The notes under the pieces: model-generated
What the model was told of the DNA's origin: nothing
Database searches by the model: none
Seen by the model: the letters and a program-made list of their open reading frames with translations, nothing else
Made by a program: the position numbers and the translations under genes
From: Siphlonurus alternatus
Taxonomy: Eukaryota > Arthropoda > Insecta > Ephemeroptera > Siphlonuridae
Direction: 5' to 3'
Length of the DNA stretch: 64,000 nucleotides
Assembly: GCA_949825025.1 (NCBI GenBank)
Contig: OX463784.1
Coordinates: 2,567,168 to 2,631,167 of the forward strand
In this document: piece after piece, positions 17,737-32,638 of the stretch
How positions within the stretch are numbered: position 1 is the first letter of the stretch
How the letters are laid out: every line of letters begins with the position of its first letter

Positions 17737-20700
17737 CTGGAGGAGGGAGTATCATATTAAATTATCATGCCGTGCTAAACCTTTTATGATGACTCTTTCT
17801 GTGATATCCATGGAAGGAATTGTCATAGAATGTTCAGTAGCCAGTCCAATGGAACCAGCTTGTTGTCAGGAGTCTATTGAACTGGCTACTGAACCTTCTA
17901 TGATGACTCATTCTTTGTTATCCATGGAAGGAATTGTCATAGAATGTTCAGTAGCCAGTCCAATAGAACCAGCTCGTCATCAGGAGTATATTGAACTGGC
18001 TACTGAACCTCCTACGTTGACTGGTTCCTCACAAACGGTACTCACGGTGTTGGGATGCTGAGACTGGTGGTCTGCAGTGAACCGAGGTGCGTGCTCCACG
18101 GCAGGGAAGGTCCTCACATGTTGCTCGGGCAGACGCAGGGAGATGTCCAGACTGCTGCTTGACTCCAGCTGACGGATGAGGGCAGGGTCCGTGAGAACGT
18201 CGTCGGGCTCGGATTCACCTGAGGAAGGTGGCAATGTTAGAGAGGGGTCAGATTTTTTTATATGTGTGATTCGAGGAGTTAATGTCAAATATTTTCAACA
18301 ACATTTATGAAGGAAAAGTAATTACTAATTAGAATTTCAGTTTTTTTTTAGAAGGAAATTCTCCATTAGAGCTAGCTTGTTAGAAACTCAACTTTTCTTG
18401 ATGTCAGTAACAATTAAAGACTATTGTCAATAGTCTTAGGAGTTGGTGATTATTGTCACTAATGTAATTATTTTTTATGGTAAAAAAATATAAAATTAGA
18501 TCAGAACACAGAGAACAAAATGACTGTTCACTTTCTGAAGTAAAAAAAGTAATTATTCAGTCCAGTTTTTGAGAATTTAATTTTTTTATTTGAAAAAGAT
18601 GCTGCTTGATTTGAAAATGGCCGCCTGATTTCCAATGATATTTTCACTATTTATATCCTGAATATCTCAAAAACTAGACTGACTTTTGCTTCATTTTTTT
18701 TTTTTTTTTTTTTTTGCTGAAAATTTATGTTGTAATGTGAGGAAGGTTTACTATAATTTTCAGAGTGATTCACCATCTTCTAAGACTAGTAACAATAACC
18801 CCAAAATAGGAAAGAGAGAAATACCTGCTCAAATGTGCAACTTAAAATATTGAAAGTGAAATTTTAATTTCCCCTCCCTCCCATCCCTAGCCCCACAGGT
18901 ATTAAGTACAGTTGGCATTGCAAAATCAACTAATTTGAAACATCAATGGGATATGCACCAATACGTGCACCCTTTCCTAAAGCCATTTGCTTCAAGAAAG
19001 GTCCTTATAGTTTCTTAAGTTGAGGTTTTTCACAAGTTATTCTGATAATATAGCTCCTATGCTTGGAAGAATTTGAAAGGTTTCAAGTACTCTTAAAAAG
19101 CAAAAATTTTAAATAAGCTACCATGTTAGAAATTTTGAATTTGTTTTCAATTAAAGGTTAAAAATTTTCCTACCCCCAATTTTTTATTTTTAAAACCTAT
19201 TCTTCTGTAAGAAGTTATTTTTAAAACACTATATTTTTCTGTGGTTGATATTTTGGGACAATTGAAACATTTTTGTCATGTATTTCCTCCACCCTTTTTT
19301 TTTCTGCATGGATTTTACTTGAAAACACCACAAAACAGCTGACTTTATCCTCAATGTTCTCAAGAAATATTTACTTAGAGGACGGCCTAATTTTTTTGCC
19401 GCCAACCGGCTGACATTTCCTTAGCCCAGAGAAGTCACGACATTGACTTTTCTAGCGCATTTGATTGGCCTAGAGTCAGCTACAAAGATACCGCGGTCAA
19501 ACATGCCGCTTTATTAGCCATCTGTCAAATCTGTCAAGCTGTCAAATCTTTGATGTCTTCAAAGAAACCGCCCGAGCACGTGGCTCATTTAGCGGACTTC
19601 CCCGAAGGTTGGCGAGAAATGTTGAGTATCGAGGTTCTTCAATAAGTTGTTCTAGGCCGTCCTCCAGTATATAGTCGTTGCAATGTTCTAACACTGACAT
19701 AGTTATGAGAGTGTATACAATTGGAATACACTAGTTAGGGGTGCAGAAGGTGGAAATGACCGCATGTGTAAGGTACCCTACAATTAATTTGCATTCAAGT
19801 TATTAGCCTAAAATCTTTTCTTCCATTTAACAATATATTCAAATGGACAACCTGCATGGAAATATTTTATTATAGAAATGATTAGAGAGTACCAAATTAT
19901 GCACATTATGCAAATAATTATGCAAATTATGAACTTTTTTCACTTTTTTTTTTTTTTTTAGTCTCAAAACTATTTTTAAGGGTAAGGTAACGCCACCAAT
20001 GATAAAAAAAATCCCTCACACAAAAATTCTGAAAAAAATTTAAAATGTTCTCCTCTACACCCCCTATCAGTAGGTAAAATATCAGGTATACAAATACGAT
20101 CTAGTTTTTGAGTTATGAATTTTTAAAGTTGGCTATTTTAACATGCAGAAATGGAATTCCCATGTTAAATTAGTCAACTTTAAAAATTCATAACTCAAAA
20201 ACTAGATCGTATTTGTATACCTGATATTTTAACTACTGATAGGGGATGTAGAGGAGAACATTTTAAATTTTTTTCAGAATTTTTGTGTGAGGGAATTTTT
20301 TTAACATTGGTGGCGTTACCTTACCCTTAAATAATTATTGAAAAAGCGGCCACGCCCTCTTGAGGCGTCCAGGCACTATCCTTTTTATTAAGGATTCAGG
20401 GGTACCAACTTAACTTACAGAACTTTCAACTATAATTCTTTAAAAAATAGTTCCGGGACTAAAAAAAAATGTGAAAAAATCCAGACTAGCCTAATTTGGT
20501 ACACTCGTTTCTGCAATAAAAATTGCTATATGACGCCCTGACTAAAAGACACAGTAGGGCACAGTTCGGCACAGTTACCCTTCACAGTTGGACTAAATGG
20601 GACTCCCATTTGGTTACAGTTAACTATCAAAATTCATATTATGTTAATTTAACTTGGTTCAACTGTACGTCCCATTTGAGACCAGTCACAAGGGGATTAT

Positions 20701-23700
20701 GAACTAGACTGCCAAGTTCAAATAACATTGGAAAAAGAATATTGAACTGGGTAGCTAACTGTGCCTTTGACAGGGATGCAGGTTACTTTCAATGTTTCCC
20801 ACTCACTGGCATGTAGGAAGATGGTCTGGTCCTGTGGCTGCTCCAAAAGAAACACGTCCTCCGTCCTGGGTCCTTCTGCGTCCTCAGACGTGGACACTAG
20901 GACGGCGAAGCGCGGCTGACCCACCGCAGAGTACAGCTGACTGAACATGGAGGAGAGCAGCGGACCCACCTAGTGTTGTAAAAAACGAAAGGAACCACAT
21001 AACATCACGAAAGCAAGGTTTAAGGTAGAGATAATACGAATCAGCTGGCCCAATTCTAAAAAAATTCCATCCATATTAAAAAAATTTAAAATGTTCTCCT
21101 TTGCATCCCCTATCAGTAGGTAAAATATCAGGTATGCAAAAACGAGCTAGTTTTCGAGTTATGAATTTTTAAAGTTGACTACTTTAACATGGAGAAATGG
21201 AACTTCCATGTTAAATTAGTCAACTTTAAAAATTAATTTCTAGAAAACTAGCTCGTTTTTGTATATTTGATATTTTACCTATTGATAGGGGATGTAGAGG
21301 AGAACATTTTAATTTTTTTTTCATAATTTTTATGAATGGGATTTTTTTAGCATTGGGCCAGCTGATCCGTGTTATCTCTATCTTAAGATATAATTTCAAT
21401 ATATTTACCCTTGAATAAAAAAAATCATTTTTTTTCCCCCTGCAATATACCCTTAAGGAGTGAAAATATACACTTAATATCGTACCCTTTCATTTTTGGG
21501 ATACAAAATAATAGTAATAGTTACAAAATAAGGTGCATTAATTCAATTTTCTATTAAAATTTAACTTTCTATGTAAGAATACAGAGGCAGAATGCTGAAA
21601 TTTACGCGGGATATTTGAATTAGGTTGTACAAGTTCGCATTAGTAAACATTCACATTTTTTACCTGAGTCATTAAAGGCCTTATGAACCTTTTCACAGTA
21701 TGAAGTACACGGTTAGCTTTGCTTTAGTGTGATTCGGCTGCATATTTTTTTTTTTGTTTCAGTAGCACAAATATCAGAGATAATAGCCGATGAAGAAGCA
21801 CCTGTGACGTCACTCACGCTCATTCAGCGGCGACAATATAGGGAAATCCCTGCAAAAGATAGGTTCTCTCCCGCTGCAGCCACGGCCACAATTTTACTTT
21901 TGGAATTTTGAAACTTTACCAGGGCAGTCTAATAGTTTTTGTCATAGCCTGAAAGATTTTTTTTGATGACATTCATCCAAACCGAGTTATTGCGGTAGCA
22001 AGATAAGCCAAAAATTCAACATTGTTTTCCTATACAACATTTTTGCTCCTCTTTCTACTGCAATAACTCGGTTTGTATGAATGTCATCAAAAAAAATCTT
22101 TCAGGCTATTTGACAAATACTATCAAGACTGCTCTGGTAAAGTTTAAAAATTCCAGAAGTAAAATTGTGGCCGTGGTTGCAGCGGGAGTGAACCTATCTT
22201 TTGCAGGGATTTCCCTATATTGTCGCCGCTGAATGAGCGTGAGTGACGTCACAGGTGCTTCTTCATCGGCTATTATCTCTGATATTTGTGCCAGTGAAAC
22301 AAAAAAAATTATGCAGCCGAATCTCACTGAAGCAAAGCTAACCGTATACTTAATACTGTGAAAAGGTTCATGAGGCCTTTAAGGGTAAGATAACACGAAC
22401 AATCGTTCGTGTTATCTTACCTTGACTTATCTTGACTATCGATTGTCGATAGTCCCATTTGATTAACATGTAAACATTAGCAACCTCATAATAATTCTGA
22501 TTTTTTTTTTTAGAGACAGTTCTTAGCACCAAAAAAATGTGGAAAAAAAAAATCAAAACAATCGGACGATCCAATTCTTTTAAATGAATTTTTTAAATTT
22601 TCAGTATAGGGCTTTCCCATGGAGACCTAAACTAAGAAATTAATTTAAAAAAATTGGATCGTCCGATTGTTTTGAAATTTTTTCCATAATTTTTTGGTGC
22701 CAAGAACTGTTTTTTTTTTTAAAAAAAAAAATCAGAATTATTATGAGGTTGCTAAAAGGTTTACATGTTTTTAATCAAATGGGACTACAACAATCAATTG
22801 TTCGTGTTATCTTACCCTTAGGAAATGAAATAAGTGATAATGTGTTCAAAAACAAGTTAAAAACTATATTAATCAAAAAAGAACATTACAAAATTTAAGA
22901 TTTTTATGATGAAAACTCAAAAATAACCGATGAGGACGTCGCAAACTGGAACGTTGCTCTTATAGATCAACAAAAACAAAAAATGTCATCTTTATCAATG
23001 GCTCCAAATTAAAAACAGTAAACTTATTTTTAGATTTGACCATCAAAGTGATATGTGAACAATATAATATAGTGCATCAAGAAACATTGTGCATCAAGAA
23101 AATGTAGTGAATCAAGAAATTATATGTGGTGGTAATAAATTAAAATATATTTATGTAAAAGTGATTTTGAAACATTTTTTTTTTCTATTATATAACAAAA
23201 AATATCGTGAAAATTACAAAAAAAAATGTTAATAATAAACATAATGGAGTATTGACCTATTTTTTTATTGCAGAAATGGATAGAGGGTGCAAAGGTATGC
23301 TACCCTGATTTTTTTCCGATTTTTTAGAGCCCGGGAACTATTTTTAAAAAAGTATTGAAAGTTATTTTTGTGACGTCATGAGACGCCGCTCCTTAAGAAA
23401 AAGATAGGGCTTGCCGCCGCGTGACGTCACAAAAAGGACTTCCAATAATTTTTTAAAAATACTTCCCGGGCTCTAAAAAATGTGAAAAAAATCAGGGTAG
23501 CATAACTTTGCACGCTCTATCCATTTCTGCAATAAAAAAAAATTGAGGACAATACTCCATTATGTTATTAGTGTATTTTTATTCATGAATATTTTATATA
23601 ACTATGTATTTTTATTTTTAAGCAACTATGTACTATGTATGTTATTTTTAAGTACTATGTTATTTAGAATTAAGTATCTGTTATGTATAATCTATGTAAC

Positions 23701-26700
23701 AACTCTGACGTGATCTATGCTGTAAAGCCAACGATCGAAATAAAAATTTAAATTCACAACACTCACCGCGGCGAGACTGGCAAGCTCCCGCGCTCCTTCT
23801 TCCAACATGGCCTGCCGCACCCTCTCCTCCGCACGAGCGTTTTCTCGAGCCATGTTCGCGCATCCCTCGTGGCAGGCGTAACGTTCGCGGGTGTGCTTGT
23901 ACGCTTCCATGCAGGCTGTGAAAGAGATACGTTGTTAAGACTTTGGTGGATTTCATGAGCGGTAACAGCGATTTGGACGTAAAAGTTGTGAAATCTAAAG
24001 GTGGATTCACATGGCGATTCTTATAATTCGACGCGAAGCGAATAATGCGCACTTGCTGCAACATCCATTGGCAGCCGTGGCGATTAAAAATATATAAATG
24101 CTAATTTAACGCGATATTCGCTGCCGCAACATGTGGTGAATTCGCTCACCACATAAGATTTCACAGCTTTTGTGTCAAAATCGCATCGCCGTTGTCGCCA
24201 TGTGGGTCCACCTTAAGGGCATTGGGTGTAGCACCGGTAGTTGGCAACACTGACGTATCTTCACCATGTTAATTTTTGATCATTGCTCCTAGGAGTAATT
24301 TTTATGCTAGAGCTAAGCTGATTGCTGTAGTATCAAGATAATTAGTAGCCCAAGTGCACAATTTGGCTAAATAAAGCCTGATTTAAAGAAATGTATTTTT
24401 TTTATATTTTAGAAAAATGCATGTAAATTTAAAAAATTACTAAAAAATACTTTTCTTTAAATCAGGCTTTATTTAGCCAAATTGTGCACTTGGGCTACTA
24501 ATTATCTTGATACTACAGCAATCAGCTTAGCTCTAGCATAAAAACTACTCCGAGGAGCAATGATAAAAAATCAACATGGTGAAGATACGTCAGTGTTGCC
24601 AACTACCGGTGCTACACCCAATGCCCTTAAATCAGAGAATCAACATATTCGAGTGGCAAAAAGGCGGATTCACATGAGCGGCGACGTGACGCGACTTTGT
24701 CGCACCAAGCTGTGAAATTAAAAGTACTTTTTACATAGAGTAATGTCGAGCGAGGCTTGGCGAGGCGAGAAAAGCGCACTTACTTCGATCTCGTATTGCG
24801 GCCATATTGGCGATAAAATCGCTCCTGCAAAGCGAGGAAATACCGAGCCTCTGATTGGCTGATTTTCTCGCTTGAGTTTTTTTTTTTTTTAAGTTTTTTA
24901 TTATTATTAAATTGTGTACAAATAATACAGTCCAACCAAGGCCCTAAATGAAGCCCTATCGGTTGGAACTGAGTTACATACAATTATTCAACACGTATAG
25001 TATGCTTAAACAAAATTACCTATATTTATTAAAAATAACAATACAAAACAATACATTAATAACATTAACAAAAGATAAAAACAAAAACAAACAAAAATAA
25101 GCACGAACAAATTTAAACCCTTCAACTTAAACAGAAGCACGAATACAATTAATAGAATGGTATTACAGCTCACATTAACGCAAATTATTTAATATATATT
25201 ATGCTTTTTCATCACTTTTTTCAATAACATTTTTTGGTCAATTAATCTAATATTTATCGGCCATGTACTCTAGGCTCTAAATTTTTCATATCATTGAATT
25301 TCTCAATAGTAAGCACAAATTTTGCTAATTCATCGACTGGTAAAACATTGAAATATTTAAAATAATTCACGTCACAATCACATTTTTTACCCTTTATAAT
25401 TCTTTTTAAAATCCTTAGTTGCATTTTTTTTTTAATTTAGTTAAATTACCTGATTTTGTAAAACCCCATGCAAGTACTCCATACGAAATTATTGAGTGAC
25501 CAAGTGCAAAATATACATTTCTTAACATATTTCTGACATAAACTTAGACAATTCATACAAGTTTTTAAGTAAATATCTTAACCTAGCCATTATTTTATAT
25601 AAATGTTGATCAAATTTAAAGTCTTTATCAATTACCACACCCAAATATTCATATAAGTCTCGACACGCTCGACTACATCAATTACACTACAATTACAATT
25701 ATCTCCAATATTATTATATAAACAAATATTCTCATGTATATATAATTGCAATTCCACATTTATACGTAAAGTTGTTTGCTGTTTTTGTTTACGAGGGAAA
25801 ATAACATAGCAGGTATACAGACGGTCAGGAGGGTAGAAAAGAGAAAGTGGAGGTCCAACTACTATGGCATTAGATGGGAGAAATGACAAAAAAAAAATAA
25901 ATAAATAAATAATTAAATAGATAAAAAAAAATGAAAAAAAAAAAAAAAACAGTTTTGAATATTCTTTAATGGTGCGATTTCTTGTATGCTATATCTATCG
26001 TTTATTCGTGTATTTTTACAATTTTTTAAACCTGATTTATAAAAATATCAATATATTTGTTTATATACTAGTCTTGTGCATTCTGGTCCTCCATAGGGCA
26101 GCCTAACTTACAGGGGCATGACGTCAGCGTAATCAACTTTATAGGTGAATTTTATAAGTAAACTTATATAATATCACATACTACCTAGCTAAATTAGAAA
26201 TTTAATAAAGGGGTCATGTGAACTCAATGCTACTTTTGTAAACAATCACGTTGCTATGGAAACATGCATGCAAATAAGAAAGAAGAATCAATTGTTTAGT
26301 ATTATAAAATATTTTATAATTTCTTGAATTTTAGTAACAATTAATTTATTGATCTGTGACTCAAGAGATTGTGATTGTTGAACCAAACTGCTCAATGACG
26401 TCATCTATATCACGTGACCTTTTTTTAACAATATGTATTTCAGGCTAGAGATAATACGGATCAGCTAGCCCAATGCTAAAAAAAGCTAATTCATAAAAAT
26501 TATGAAAAAAAAATTAAAATATTCTCCTCTACAACCTCTATCAGTGTAGGTAAAATATCAGGTATACAAAAACGATCTAGTTTTCGAGTAATTAATTTTT
26601 AAAGTTGACTACTTTAACATATATTATGGAAGTTCCATTTCTCCATGTTAAATTAGAGAACTTTAAAAATTAATTACTCGAAAAGTAGCCCGGGAAGCGA

Positions 26701-29700
26701 ATTCAGGTTCCAGTACCCTTTACAACACCTCGCGCTAAAATTTGAATTATTTCAAATTCCGCATGTCAATTTTTTCTACTTTTGACCGCGAAGGCGCAAT
26801 TCAAATAGAAAAAAATCAACCTTTCTTCTGACTGACAAACTATATCTCACAGAGTTCTTACTTATAATTTGATGGTTAACTAAGAGTGCATTATCATTAA
26901 ATAGAAGCTAATTGTTTTATACTTAATTATTCACAACCAATTTATAATCTTTGTTATTGCAGCATGCAGTATTAAACTCACATTTAAGTTGAGAAATAAT
27001 ATTTCGGTGACTTCACTGCAGATCTAATCATATAGTTTTTTAAAAATATAATTAGGAAACCAAAAAAAAAAAGCTATTATTTAAAAGTAATAGTGTTTCA
27101 GTATAAAAGAAAAAAAAATCCGTGGTTGCTTTCAATGGTTATATTATTTTATATAATTATCATATGCATAAATTAAAAAAATATATATATGATGTGAAAA
27201 CTCCCTATTGACAAACGTATTGAAACTTTAATTTAATTTAATGCCAACATTTATTGCAGCAATTTTCTCTTTTTTCTACGGTGAATCAGAAACAACATTT
27301 TATCACACCTAAAATAATAGAGCATTAAACGACTCATTTTTTTAACATTATTTTCCTGCTTATAATATAGCAAAATTAAAGTTACATTTTTCTTTTTTTT
27401 TGTATAATTTATTGTATTGTCCAATTTTTTCATATATGTTTTTAAGCTCTAAATTCAAGGAGAAATGAAGCTGTTCAGTCAATCATGCAAATTCTTTATC
27501 CATGCCTGCATATGTTACATGTTATATATTTACATGACTGTGATGTCACAGTATATTGCTAAACAATAATAAGGGTGTAACATTGTTTGAAAGCAAAATA
27601 TGGAAAAATTGAAGATTTATTGAACTTGAAGTCCTCTGTTCAAATATTATATATTAATCTTCTTCATCCAACTTTTAATGATATCATGCATGCATCAAGC
27701 TGCTCTTTTATCCATTTTGAATCTCGAATATATATAGCAATCCTCTTTATATTTGCTTATTAATATAATGTATTTATTTATTATGACTAATTTTTTCAGT
27801 TCATGAGAAATGTTCACTCAATATATTATTTTACACATGTAATATGCACATGTTAATGTTACATGTTAATTTTAATTCGTTGAAAAATATCATAGTGTTA
27901 AGATCATTTTGTCTAGTATACGTATATATAGGACCATCATGCATATAATTTATTTTAATCAATGTAATATTCCTTGTTTATAGCGTGAAGAGCAAATTAA
28001 GCCTATATATATACTATATTTATGTACTATGTAGGCTATGTATGTTGTCATGGTGAAATGAAAAGAAAAATTTTGCTTAAGAAAAATTATTTGTTAAATA
28101 AAATAAAGCTGCATGCAGTTCTGAATTAAATTTCATATACAGTACTGTACTTGATTGTAAAAGTATACCTAACATTTCAATTAATTAATTGACAATGTCC
28201 GTGATAATTAAGACAAAAGAGAACTGTTATGGCCGTAAGTTGCAGCCAACTTATCTTGGAAAAATCCGACAATTATCCGAGGATTTTAATGTTAATTAGT
28301 AAATAATCCACGGATAATCCTCAGATTATTCTCGGATAGGTGGCTGCAACTTACGGCCATGAGATGAAGATTCAAATTTAAATTATTCAGCAACTTTGCC
28401 TTACCTCATGATATTATTAAGGATGGACAAAGAAACTGAAGAGTTAAAAGTCACATGATCGTACAGTATATATTTGATAAAAAATATAGCTTAACTTCAA
28501 TCAAATGAATTTCATGTAAATTTAAGTCTTCATAGTTAATTCTTTCTTGCGTATTTTGAATACAATAGAGGAAGGAGGAAGTAAATAAATCTTCAATTTT
28601 TCCATATTTTGCTTTCAAACAATGTTGCACCCTTATTATTGTTTAGCAATATACTGTGACGTCACAGTCATGTAAATATATAACATGTAACATGCAGGCA
28701 TGGATAAAGACTTTGCATGATTGACTGAACAGCTTCATTTAATTCTCCCTGAATTTAGAGCTTAAAAATATCTGCAAAAATTGGACAATACAATATATTA
28801 TACAAAAATAAGAAAAATGATCACGCAGTAAACGTGGTGTGGCCACTGTAAATTTAATTTGTTTTGACAGTAAAACAATAATTATATCATTATATAATAT
28901 AATATCTATAATTCTGCAAGTTAACTTTAATTTTGCTATATTATAAGCAGGAAAATGTTAAAAAAAAAAGTGAGTCGTGCTCTATTATTTTAGGTGTGAT
29001 AAAATGTTGTTTCTGATTCACCGTAGAAAAAAGAGAAAATTGCTGCAATATATGTTGGCATTAAATGAAATTAGAGTTTCAATACGTTTGTCAATAGGGA
29101 GTTTTCACATCATATATATTTTTTTTAATTTATGCATGATAATAATATAACCATTGAAAGCAATCACGGAATTTTTTTTTTTCTTTTTATTCTGAGACAC
29201 TATTTTTTTTAAGTAACAGCTATTTTTTTTGGTTACCTAATTATATTTTTATAAAACTATATGATTAATATCTGCAGTGAAGTCACCGAAATATTATTTC
29301 TCAACTTAAATGGGAGTATAATACTGCTGCAATAACAAAGATAATAAATTGGTTGTGAATAATTAAGTATAAAACAATTAGCTTCAATTTAATGATGATG
29401 CACTCTTAGTTAACCATCAAATTATAAGTAAGAACTCTGTGAGATATATTATAGTTTGTAGCATGCGGAATTTGAAATAATTCAAATTTCAGCGCGAGGT
29501 GTTGTAAAGGGTACTGGAACCTGAATTCGCGCCCGGGAACTATTTTTTAAAATTATTTAAAGTTCTTTTTGTGACGTCACGAGGCACCACTCCTTAACAA
29601 AAAGATAGGACTTGCCACCTTGTGACGTAACAAAAAGGACTTTCAATAATTTTATAAAAATAGATCCAAGGCTCTAAAAAATCTGAAAAAAATCAGGGTA

Positions 29701-32607
29701 GCATAACCTAGCACGCTCTATCCATTTCTGCAATAAAAAAATTGAGGTCGGTACTTCATTTGTAAATTGAAATAAAGTATTACAATACTGCATAACCCCT
29801 TCCAAAATTATTATAAAATTAATCATACTCTTGTTGCGAGGGTATTTTTCTATTTTATCTGTTAATATACAGTAAATTTAGGTACACAATAGAAACATAC
29901 TTAAGGTAGAGATAACGCCGATCAGCTGTTCGACATACTCTCCTTTGATTAACATGTAAACCTTAGCAAATTCACAAAAATTCTGAATTTTTTTTTGAAA
30001 GGCAGATGGTGCCTAGAAGCCATAAAAAAAGTTTCAAAACAATTTAACGTGCCAATTTTTTTTAATTATTTTTTTTAAAGTAGTTTTCAGCATAGTATAT
30101 AGGGCTTTCTCATGGAGAGACAAACTAAAAACTAGATTAAAAAAAAAAAAAAATCGACTCTTTAAATTGTTTTGAATTTTTTTCTATAACATGGCTTTTA
30201 GGCACTAATATCTTCCTCTCCAAAAAATTTCAGAATTTTTGTGAATTTGCTAAGGTTTACATGTTAGTCAAAGCAAAGCATTTTAGAATTCCTATTCCAG
30301 AGTGCTATGATCAAAGGGACCTACGTCAAACAGCTGACCGGCGTTATCTCTACCTAAAAGTCGTACACACACATATACACGCGCGGCATATCACACAGCT
30401 GCTAAAACGATCGCTCATAAATTAATTACCGTAATTTGTGATTTGAGAGTAGAAAGTGCTGTGGTGTTTTACCTCAAAAACCAAAATTTCCATTGACAAT
30501 AATGTATTTAACACGGCCTTGATGTCAAATATCAGTAAATACCATGCCAATTATAATAACGAAAGAATATGCCATGTGAATTTGCCAAGGTTTACATGTT
30601 AATCAAATGGAGCTAAAAAAAAACAGCTGATCGACATTATCTGTACCTTAAAGGCGGATTCAGATGGCGACAACAGCGAAGCGACGCGATGTTGTCACAC
30701 AAGCTGTGAAATCCTATGCGGAAGCGAATTCGTCATTGCGGCGGCGAATATCGCGTTAAATTACGATGCTCTTATTTTTATAAATCGCCAAATATGGCTG
30801 CCAATGGATGTTGCAGCAAGTGCGCATTATTCGCTTCGCAGGCTGGAAATCGCCATGTGAATCCGCCTTAAGGGTGCCATGGATTTTCATGGGCGATTTC
30901 CAGCCTGCAACGCGACGCGAATAAAGCGCACTTGCTGTAACATCTATTGGCGGCCATATTGGGCGAATAAAAGATAAAGAGCATCGTAATTAACGCGATA
31001 ACCGGCGAATTCGCCGCCCCATAGGATTTCGCAGCTTTTACGTCAAATCGCGCCGCATCAAATCGCGCCGCATCGCTTTTGTCGCCCTTAAAACCTCAAC
31101 AGTAACCTTCAGATACTCACAGGCCTGGCACGCTTCCTTGCTATTGTTGGTCCTGGCAGAGGCTGGAGGATCCACCAGTAGCTGTGGGTCCGAGGACACC
31201 TCGTTGTTGATGGTCCTCTTGGCGGGACCCTTGGTGGGACCCTTGATGGGCCCGTCGTCGGTGGGACCTTTCACGGGCCCCTCGATGGGAACGTCATTGG
31301 CGGACCTCTTGGCGGGCCCCTTGGATATGTCATTGGTGAGCCCCTTGGACACGTCATTGGTGGGCCTCTTGGACACGTCATTGGTGGGCCCCATGATGGG
31401 CCCCTCGACGCTGCCCATGACGGAGTTGACGAGCACGAAGAAGCGACATCCTCGTTGACATGCGTCTGACAGTTTCTCCACCGACTGAAAATATTTGTCA
31501 GTCATTATAAAGTTGATACATCACAGTAAACAATAAAGAAAATAATATAGAATGGAGTACCGACCTCAAAATTTTTTTTTATTGCAGAAATGGATAGAGG
31601 GTGCAAAGTTATGCTACCCTGATATTTTTCAGATTTTTCAGAGCCCGGGAACTATTTTTAAAAAATTATTGAAAGTTACTTTTGTGACGTCACGGGCGTT
31701 AATGTCCTATCCTATTCTTAAGAAGAGGCGCCTCGTGACGTCATCAAAATGGACTTTCAATAATTTTTTAAAAATAGTTCTTGGTCTCAGAAAAATCTGA
31801 AAAAATTCAGAGTAGCATATTTTTGCACCCTCTATCTATTTCTGCAATAAAAAATTTTGAGGTCGGTACTCCATAATAAACGAAATAAACTAATAAACGA
31901 AATAAACTATTTGTGTTTTACTTTTACCATTTGATGTATGCTGGGCAATTTTCGTCGATCCTTATTTTATGCAACACTCCATTTAATTTAGAAGTTATTA
32001 CATCAAGTTTTATGCAAAACTGTACTATTTTGTGAATAATGATTACTAAAATAACATATATGGATATATATATAATTAATTTATACATTATTAAAATCAG
32101 TGCTAATTGTGGAATGTTGCATAAAATAAGGATCGGCGAAGATTGCCCAGCAAACATCAAACTGTGTTTAAACACAAATAGTTTAATAAAGAAATAATTT
32201 TAAGGATGAATCTCAGTAGGTTGATATCTCGCAATCGTAGCACCTGAATGTAACAAGACTTGAGGGGACTTAGAACTCACCATCAATAGTTGGCATACAA
32301 ATTTTAAAGCAAATCTGTCTTATCAGTTTTGTGAAAACTAAGGTAGAAGTTTAACATTGGTCTTTTTGACGAAAACCGGAAATGGAGCTGTTTAAGAAAA
32401 TTGCAAGACTGAATTTCCTCAAACCATAAGCGGTAAGTTTTAAAACATTATCGATTTTTTAAATTATATTTCATTCGATTCGTTTGCAGGGAAATATCCT
32501 TTGACTCCGAAGTAACGAGATTAATAATTACTGTATTGTTGAAGCAGCGCTCTTTTACACTGAAACCGTACACGTGTTAAAAAAATTCTCGCGACGGATT
32601 AGTTAAT

Positions 32608-32638
<31 letters not shown>

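Noticed and set aside
21729..22327. Two mirrored frames with [13 protein letters not shown]
   Set aside because: They arise from the two near-identical arms of a foldback element.
31138..31458. Plus-strand Leu/Gly/Pro-rich frame
   Set aside because: Antisense of the repeat tract in TMEM59 exon 2.
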